A DNA stretch of 10,430 nucleotides from Betaproteobacteria bacterium UBA931 (GTDB lineage: Bacteria; Pseudomonadota; Gammaproteobacteria; Burkholderiales; Casimicrobiaceae). The notes under the pieces are model-generated. The model saw nothing but the letters and a program-made list of their open reading frames with translations. It searched no databases and had not been told where the DNA came from. This document shows, one piece after another, positions 6,192-10,430 of this stretch. Position numbers and translations under genes: made by a program. The first letter of the stretch is position 1. The number at the start of each line of letters is the position of its first letter. Location of the stretch: the NCBI GenBank assembly GCA_002293615.1, contig DBDN01000010.1, positions 1 to 10,430 of the forward strand, in the 5' to 3' direction.

Positions 6192-6563
6192 ATGACAAAA
6201 AAAACCTTTGACATTAAAAAACTGGAACAAATTGCCGTTGCGGCGCTTGAGGACATTAAAGCGCAAGACATTACCGTTCTGGATGTTCGCAAGCTCACTT
6301 CGCTTTACGATACGCTGATTGTTGCCAGCGCCGCTTCGACGCGGCAAACACGGGCGTTGGCCAATCATGTTCGCGAACAACTCAAAGAGGCGGGTACGGA
6401 AATCCTCGGTATGGAGGGGGAGGAAACCGGCGAATGGGTGCTGGTGGATTGCGGCGATATCGTCGTCCACGTAATGCAGCCGGCGATACGCGCTTACTAC
6501 AACCTTGAAGAATTGTGGACGCCGCCGACACCGAAGCGCGGCGCGGCGAAAAGCAGCGCGTAG
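6192..6563 (+). CDS. rsfS: Ribosomal silencing factor RsfS
   Basis: A 123-residue protein of the RsfS/YbeB/Iojap family. It binds L14 on the 50S subunit and blocks joining with the 30S, slowing translation in starvation. The family core runs from about residue 8 to 110: LEQIAVAALEDIKAQDITVLDV, SLYDTLIVASAASTRQTRAL, then GEETGEWVLVDCGDIVVHVM and RAYYNLEELW. It is somewhat longer than the E. coli protein (105) because of a few extra residues at the start and a basic tail PKRGAAKSSA. The ATG at 6192 has only a weak AAGAAA upstream. It lies between nadD and rlmH (6 bases before the latter), as in many proteobacteria, and is probably in one transcript with them. Confidence 0.96.
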   Translation: MTKKTFDIKKLEQIAVAALEDIKAQDITVLDVRKLTSLYDTLIVASAASTRQTRALANHVREQLKEAGTEILGMEGEETGEWVLVDCGDIVVHVMQPAIRAYYNLEELWTPPTPKRGAAKSSA

Positions 6564-6569
6564 CGTGTG

Positions 6570-7037
6570 ATGCGCATCAAGATCGTCTCATTGGGGCAGC
6601 GCCTGCCGGAATGGGTCCGGCAGGGAACTTCCGAATACCTCGATCGTCTGCCGCGCGATTGGCCGGTCGATTTGATCGAATTAAAACCGGAGCCGCGAAC
6701 GCACGGCAAAAGTATCGCGCAGGTTCTGGCTTTGGAGGCGAGCCGCGTGCTGGCCGCCAGCGAAGGAACGGTTCGAATTGTGCTGGACGAACACGGGCAG
6801 AGTTGGACGACGCGGCAGCTTGCCGAGCATATGGCGCAATGGCGGCTTGCCGCGCGGGATGTCGCGTTGATCATCGGCAGTGCAGACGGATTGGACGCTT
6901 CGGTCAAAAAAGAAGCAGAGCGGGTATGGTCATTGTCGCCGTTGACGCTGCCGCACGGCATGGTGCGCGTGGTGCTTGCCGAACAGATTTATCGCGCGGC
7001 CAGCTTATTGAATAACCATCCTTACCATCGTGAATGA
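6570..7037 (+). CDS. rlmH: 23S rRNA (pseudouridine-1915-N3)-methyltransferase RlmH
   Basis: A SPOUT-class methyltransferase that uses S-adenosylmethionine to methylate pseudouridine 1915 in helix 69 of 23S rRNA, on assembled 70S ribosomes. From the ATG at 6570 it has 155 residues, the same as the E. coli enzyme; a GTG one codon earlier (6567) is possible. Diagnostic parts are MRIKIVSLGQRLPEWV at the start, LDEHGQSW, the SAM-binding knot loop IIGSADGLD at about 101-109, SLSPLTLPHGMVRVVLAEQ and the C-terminal NNHPYHRE that contacts rRNA. The TGA overlaps an ATG at 7034 (ATGA) that opens the frame of the next gene, although that gene probably starts later. maf and rng, common next neighbours in betaproteobacteria, are not here. 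Confidence 0.97.
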   Translation: MRIKIVSLGQRLPEWVRQGTSEYLDRLPRDWPVDLIELKPEPRTHGKSIAQVLALEASRVLAASEGTVRIVLDEHGQSWTTRQLAEHMAQWRLAARDVALIIGSADGLDASVKKEAERVWSLSPLTLPHGMVRVVLAEQIYRAASLLNNHPYHRE

Positions 7038-7096
7038 GGCATGCGAAATTTTTACGGCTGCACTATCATTACGCCCTGAGACGAAAACACACTGAT

Positions 7097-7663
7097 ATGA
7101 CAAAATATTTTCTCCACTTTATCCAATGCTTGCCGATCGCTTTTGCCGTAGCGGTATTGGCGTCGTGTGGCGGGAAGACGGCATTAACGCCGGCCGATGA
7201 AAATCCGCGCGAGAAAAAAGAAACGATTTTGCGCGCGGATGTGCTCGGCAAAGGCGGCGCGGCAACGCATGGTTTTGTGAGCGTTTCGGCGCGCAAAAAC
7301 CGCTGGGTGGTTTCGGTCAATGTTACCGGCGTGCCGCCCGGCGACTATCGCGTCGCTTTTTTTGATAACGGCAACTGCTCGTCGCCAAACGCATTCTCGG
7401 CGGGCAAGCTCTGGGCGCCGGAAGGTACGAAGAACGACCCCGCGACCTGGATTCCTTTGTTGACGGCGGAAGCCATAGGGAAAATGCAAACGATTGCGCG
7501 GCTGCCCAACCCGGAGCGGCACGGCGTGGAGGTATTTAAAAAACGCAGCGTCCTGATCTTCAGCGGCCGCCAGGTTGAAGAATTAAAGTCGGGCGTGTCC
7601 AATGGTGTGATCGCTTGCGGTGTTTTCGATACGCCGTCTTCACTGCTCGGTTCGCCAGACTGA
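7097..7663 (+). CDS. Lipoprotein with a Cu,Zn superoxide dismutase-like domain lacking metal ligands
   Basis: A 188-residue protein. Residues 1-23 form a lipoprotein signal ending in a lipobox LASC with C24 as the lipidated residue, so it should be anchored facing the periplasm. The rest resembles the SodC fold: VTGVPPG (76-82) matches the GLPPG turn, GNCSSP (92-97) matches GDCSSP, FSAG (100-103) matches SSAGG, SVLI (151-154) matches SVVI, and IACGVF (172-177) matches the closing RIACGVI, so C94 and C174 could form the conserved disulphide. By hand alignment every metal ligand is changed: the HxH pair reads A87-F88-F89, the GGH histidine is L105, and the late copper histidine is F155. Dismutase activity is therefore not expected; the role is unknown, perhaps structural or binding. 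The ATG at 7097 is chosen for the signal peptide but has no clear ribosome site; an ATG at 7034 overlaps the rlmH stop. Confidence 0.75.
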   Translation: MTKYFLHFIQCLPIAFAVAVLASCGGKTALTPADENPREKKETILRADVLGKGGAATHGFVSVSARKNRWVVSVNVTGVPPGDYRVAFFDNGNCSSPNAFSAGKLWAPEGTKNDPATWIPLLTAEAIGKMQTIARLPNPERHGVEVFKKRSVLIFSGRQVEELKSGVSNGVIACGVFDTPSSLLGSPD

Positions 7664-7712
7664 GCGCCGCTTTCTGATGGCCTGAAATTTATTGTACTGA
7701 CAAGGAAGATTC

Positions 7713-8498
7713 ATGGGATTACTCAACGATAAGAAGATTCTGATTACCGGCATGTTGTCGAACCGCTCCATTGCTTATGGCGTTGCCAAGGCATGCCGCC
7801 GTGAGGGCGCGCAATTGGCATTTACCTACATGAACGACGACATTAAAGAGCGTGTTGCCAAACTGTCTGCGGAATTTGGCGATTGCCCGCTGCTGCCTTG
7901 CGACGTTTCGTCGGACGAGCAGATCGCGCAGCTCTTTGAACGGCTCGGCAATGAATGGCAAGCATTGGACGGCGTGCTCCACTCCGTCGCGTTTGCGCCG
8001 CGCGAATCCATTTCCGGCGATTTTCTCAACGGTATCTCCCGCGAAGCGTTTCTTACTGCGCACGATATTTCCAGCTACAGCTTTCCGGCCATGGCCAAAG
8101 CGGCGCGCCCGTTGATGCAGGGGCGCGCCGGATCGTTGTTGACGCTGACTTATCTTGGCGCGATGAAAGCGATCCCGAATTACAACCTGATGGGCGTTGC
8201 CAAAGCCAGTCTCGAAGCGAATGTGCGTTATATGGCATCGTGTCTCGGCCCGGAAGGTTTGCGCGTGAACGCGATTTCCGCTGGGCCGATTAAAAGTCTC
8301 GCGGCGGCGGGGATCGGCAGCTTTTCCAAAATTTTCAAACATGTCGAACATGTTTCGCCGTTACGGCGTAACGTGACCATCGAAGAAGTCGGCAACGTGG
8401 CGGCATTCTATTTTTCCGAATTGTCGAGCGCGATCACCGGCGAAATCACTTATGTCGATTGCGGCTACTCGTCGATTGCGGTGGGTTTGGACGAATGA
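7713..8498 (+). CDS. fabI: Enoyl-[acyl-carrier-protein] reductase (NADH) FabI
   Basis: A 261-residue cytosolic short-chain dehydrogenase that performs the last reduction of each fatty-acid elongation cycle. The cofactor loop is ILITGMLSNRSIAYG (9-23), the FabI form of the Rossmann motif. The catalytic residues are Y147 (TYLGAM), Y157 and K164 (YNLMGVAK), with the Y-x6-K spacing of the family, followed by SLEANVRYMA and RVNAISAGPI. At the position of E. coli G93, where changes can lower triclosan binding, the residue is A93 (HSVAFAP); alanine also occurs in susceptible FabI enzymes, so no resistance is implied. AAGGA sits 6 bases before the ATG. It stands 49 bases after the SOD-like gene and faces a convergent hydrolase gene; I see no strong terminator in the 93 bases between them. 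Confidence 0.97.
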   Translation: MGLLNDKKILITGMLSNRSIAYGVAKACRREGAQLAFTYMNDDIKERVAKLSAEFGDCPLLPCDVSSDEQIAQLFERLGNEWQALDGVLHSVAFAPRESISGDFLNGISREAFLTAHDISSYSFPAMAKAARPLMQGRAGSLLTLTYLGAMKAIPNYNLMGVAKASLEANVRYMASCLGPEGLRVNAISAGPIKSLAAAGIGSFSKIFKHVEHVSPLRRNVTIEEVGNVAAFYFSELSSAITGEITYVDCGYSSIAVGLDE

Positions 8499-8591
8499 GT
8501 CGGACGTGCGCGGCCGAAATAGCTGGTATGGCGTAAGCGCGCAAGCGGCAGAGTAATAAAAGAGCCTTGGCATGCAAAACGTGGCGTGACT
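8499..8591. other. Convergent gap between fabI and the hydrolase gene
   Basis: These 93 bases separate two facing stop codons. The only symmetry near the end is GGCGT (8583-8587) with ACGCC (8596-8600), a 5-bp stem with no T-run that overlaps the hydrolase stop. I see no convincing intrinsic terminator, so ends here may depend on Rho or transcripts may overlap. Confidence 0.4.
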
Positions 8592-9224
8592 TCAAACGCC
8601 GGTTTTTGCGGACAGGATCGCCGACGCAATATCGCGCATGACTTCGGGCGAGCGCATGATAAAAGTATGCGTGGCGTACACTTCGCGCGTTTCGATACCG
8701 GACAGGAACGTTTCGGAAACCTTGAGAATGCCGTCGTTGGGCTCATTGCCGAACGGTGAAAAGCGTCCGGTGATGCCGCGGGTTCCGGCGTAGATGCGGG
8801 TGGGGACATCGGGAATCGGCAACGATGCCATGAATTCGGGATCGGCGAGGCGTTGCCCCATGTCGCCGTTGATCAGGCGATAGAAAACGTTGTTGGAGAG
8901 TTTACGGGCAAGCGTGCAGGCGATGGTCGGCGGCGTGATCAGAAAACACGCCCGCGGCGGACGAATAAGGCGAGACAACGATCCGCGAATCAGCACGGAA
9001 CCGAGCGAATGCCCGATCAGAATATAAGCGGCGGAGTTATCGATGATTGCCGTGTTCACACGGTCGGCCAGACGCGCGACACATTGCTGCCATTGCTCGC
9101 TGCCTGCAAAGTAGCCGAACAGGTGCGTTTTCATGCCGTTTTGCCGTAAATAGCGCGCCATTTTACGCATGGAGCAGGGGGTGCGCCCCATGCCGTGCAG
9201 AAGAAAAACATGTGTGGTATCCAT
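8592..9224 (-). CDS. Alpha/beta hydrolase (small lipase-like)
   Basis: A 210-residue protein with an alpha/beta-hydrolase plan and no signal peptide, hence probably cytosolic. HVFLLHGMGRTPCSM (5-19) forms the first strand and the oxyanion HG loop. The nucleophile elbow is GHSLGS with S73, the acid is probably D164 in NEPNDGIL, and the base is H186 in ATHTFIM, giving an ordered Ser-Asp-His triad. NGDMGQRLADPEF (119-131) and the FGNEPNDG block recur in related small proteobacterial hydrolases of unknown substrate. Two short hydrophobic stretches could line an acyl pocket, so an ester or lipid substrate is possible but unproven. The ATG at 9224 leaves the first strand intact; its ribosome site is weak. 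It diverges from engB across 117 bases and converges on fabI, so it appears to be a single-gene unit. Confidence 0.87.
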   Translation of the reverse strand: MDTTHVFLLHGMGRTPCSMRKMARYLRQNGMKTHLFGYFAGSEQWQQCVARLADRVNTAIIDNSAAYILIGHSLGSVLIRGSLSRLIRPPRACFLITPPTIACTLARKLSNNVFYRLINGDMGQRLADPEFMASLPIPDVPTRIYAGTRGITGRFSPFGNEPNDGILKVSETFLSGIETREVYATHTFIMRSPEVMRDIASAILSAKTGV

Positions 9225-9295
9225 GACACCAGGAAAAGGGGGAAAGAAAAAGTTGTTTTATCGTACACGCATTTTATTTCCGAAACGTTGGCCGG

Positions 9296-9301
9296 TAAAA
9301 T
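9296..9301 (+). promoter_or_regulatory. Possible -10 box for engB
   Basis: TAAAAT (9296-9301) matches the sigma-70 -10 box at 5 of 6 positions and would start RNA about 35 bases before the engB ATG. The -35 region 17 bases upstream, TTTATT, is poor. Offered only as the best candidate in the 117 bases between the divergent hydrolase and engB starts. Confidence 0.25.
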
Positions 9302-9341
9302 GCCAAATTCGTGTTGTCGGGACAGAGTCACAAGGCAAAAT

Positions 9342-9974
9342 ATGTCGGAAGCCGCTTTATTAAAGGAAAAAACGCCGCTGGTCGGCGCGGCTTTTGTTAC
9401 CGGCGCCGCCCAATGGTCGCAGTTGCCGGAAGTCGGGCCGATGGAAATCGCGTTTGCCGGGCGCTCCAACGCCGGGAAGTCGAGCGCGATCAACGCATTG
9501 GCGCAGCGTACGCGCCTTGCGTTTGCGTCGCGGACGCCCGGACGGACGCAGCAGATCAATTTTTTTGTTCTGCGTAACGGCGCGTACATTGTCGATTTGC
9601 CCGGTTACGGTTATGCGGCGGTGGCGCGCCAGACCAAAAACGAATGGCAGGATTTTCTCTGGCGTTACGTCACCGAGCGGCATACGTTGACGGCGCTGGT
9701 TTTACTGTCGGACATTCGGCGCGGGTTGACCGATTTGGACTATCCGGTACTCGATATTTTTATGGCGTCGGGACGGCCGGTGTTGCTGCTGGCCACCAAG
9801 GCGGATAAGCTGTCAAATCAGGAGCAGAAAACCGCGATGCGGGCGCTGGAAAAAACGCTGGACAATATGTATCAGGAACGCAGCCGACTTGTGCGCCCGG
9901 TGCTTTTTTCGGCGCTGAAAAAAACGGGTATCGCGCAGGCAAATCAAATTATCTACGATTGGATGAATCATTAA
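9342..9974 (+). CDS. engB: Ribosome biogenesis GTPase EngB (YihA/YsxC)
   Basis: A 210-residue single-domain GTPase needed for 50S assembly, the same length as E. coli YihA. The G motifs are in order: G1 GRSNAGKSS (40-48), the G2 threonine in TPGRTQQINFF, G3 DLPGYGYA, G4 TKAD and G5 SALKKTG. The ATG at 9342 is preferred because AAGG lies 6 bases upstream and because MSEAALL leads into the expected first strand; the frame is open back to an ATG at 9195, but that 49-residue extension is basic, unlike the family, and would overlap the divergent hydrolase gene. It is followed one base later by purB, so the two are probably co-transcribed. Confidence 0.96.
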   Translation: MSEAALLKEKTPLVGAAFVTGAAQWSQLPEVGPMEIAFAGRSNAGKSSAINALAQRTRLAFASRTPGRTQQINFFVLRNGAYIVDLPGYGYAAVARQTKNEWQDFLWRYVTERHTLTALVLLSDIRRGLTDLDYPVLDIFMASGRPVLLLATKADKLSNQEQKTAMRALEKTLDNMYQERSRLVRPVLFSALKKTGIAQANQIIYDWMNH

Positions 9975-9975
9975 A

Positions 9976-10430
9976 ATGATAAACAATATTCTTTCTTCGG
10001 ATTCGCAGCAGTCCTTGATTGCGCTTTCTCCGCTGGACGGGCGTTATGAGAAAAAAGTTGCGGTGTTGCGCGGTTTTTTCAGTGAATACGCGCTGATCCG
10101 CTATCGTGTCCAGATCGAATTGGCCTGGTTGCAGGCGCTGTCCGAGGATCCGGGCATTACCGAAGTGCCGTCGTTTTCACAAGGCACGTTGTTTTCAATG
10201 CGCGAGATCGGCGAACGTTTTTCGTTGGAAGACGCGCTGCGCATCAAGACGATGGAACGCACCACCAACCACGATGTGAAAGCCGTCGAATACTGGCTCA
10301 AGGAGCGGTTCAAATCGTATCCGGAAGTTGCGGAGGTGGAAGAATTCATTCATTTTGCCTGTACGTCGGAAGATATTAACAACATTGCCCATGCTTTGGC
10401 GTTGAAAGAAGCGCGCGCGCAAGCGCTGCT
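9976..10430 (+). CDS. purB: Adenylosuccinate lyase (5' part, runs off right edge)
   Basis: The first 151 codons of PurB, a cytosolic enzyme acting twice in purine synthesis: SAICAR to AICAR, and adenylosuccinate to AMP, each releasing fumarate. Family landmarks are LIALSPLDGRY near residue 14, FFSEYALIRYRVQIELAWLQ, RIKTMERTTNHDVKAVEYWL (the TTNHDVKAVEY block of the active site) and FIHFACTSEDINNIAHAL, which carries the TSED substrate-binding residues. The closeness to E. coli PurB marks it as the proteobacterial PurB type. The ATG at 9976 follows the engB stop by a single base, and GGATGA about 10 bases upstream, inside the end of engB, is its likely ribosome site. The remaining two thirds lie outside the window. 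Confidence 0.96.
   Translation, partial: MINNILSSDSQQSLIALSPLDGRYEKKVAVLRGFFSEYALIRYRVQIELAWLQALSEDPGITEVPSFSQGTLFSMREIGERFSLEDALRIKTMERTTNHDVKAVEYWLKERFKSYPEVAEVEEFIHFACTSEDINNIAHALALKEARAQAL

Noticed and set aside
7989..7991. FabI Ala at the E. coli G93 position as a triclosan resistance mark
   Set aside because: Alanine occurs naturally at this position in susceptible FabI proteins, so it gives no evidence of resistance.
9195..9341. Longer engB start adding 49 residues
   Set aside because: The extension is unlike the family, overlaps the divergent hydrolase gene and is less well supported than ATG 9342 with its AAGG.
1..10430. Mobile elements, CRISPR arrays, phage or defence genes
   Set aside because: No transposase, integrase, repeat-spacer pattern or defence-type domain is seen on either strand; gene content and base use are uniform and housekeeping.

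Overview
The window reads as an ordinary stretch of a proteobacterial chromosome, most likely betaproteobacterial. The protein sequences, the rplY-pth-ychF order, the divergent plsY/folB pair and the nadD-rsfS-rlmH cluster are all typical of Beta/Gammaproteobacteria. Base composition is fairly GC-rich and even throughout. I see no mobile element, CRISPR array, tRNA or rRNA. The genus cannot be fixed from the sequence alone. No intergenic gap exceeds 300 bases.

Layout: (1) 1-1195, minus strand: a TonB-family periplasm-spanning protein, followed 8 bases later by the start of a membrane protein resembling family-39 glycosyltransferases, which runs off the left edge. (2) 1196-1458: a divergent control region with a strong rplY promoter, a structured rplY leader and two dyads. 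(3) 1459-3927, plus strand: rplY, a terminator, pth and ychF (pth and ychF overlap by 4 bases). (4) 3930-4532, minus strand: plsY, meeting ychF tail to tail 2 bases apart; folB (4605-4973) diverges from it and ends in a bidirectional terminator shared with a convergent periplasmic cytochrome c (5030-5344). (5) 5518-7663, plus strand: nadD-rsfS-rlmH and then a lipoprotein that resembles a Cu,Zn superoxide dismutase stripped of its metal ligands. (6) fabI (7713-8498), a convergent alpha/beta hydrolase (8592-9224), then engB (9342-9974) and the 5' part of purB (9976 to the right edge).

Most genes are housekeeping: translation and ribosome biology (L25, Pth, YchF, RsfS, RlmH, EngB), lipid synthesis (PlsY, FabI), folate, NAD and purine synthesis (FolB, NadD, PurB). 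I found no evidence of a new multi-gene system. The items most worth a second look are the metal-site-less SOD-like lipoprotein and the rplY leader, whose two hairpins share one arm and so exclude each other.
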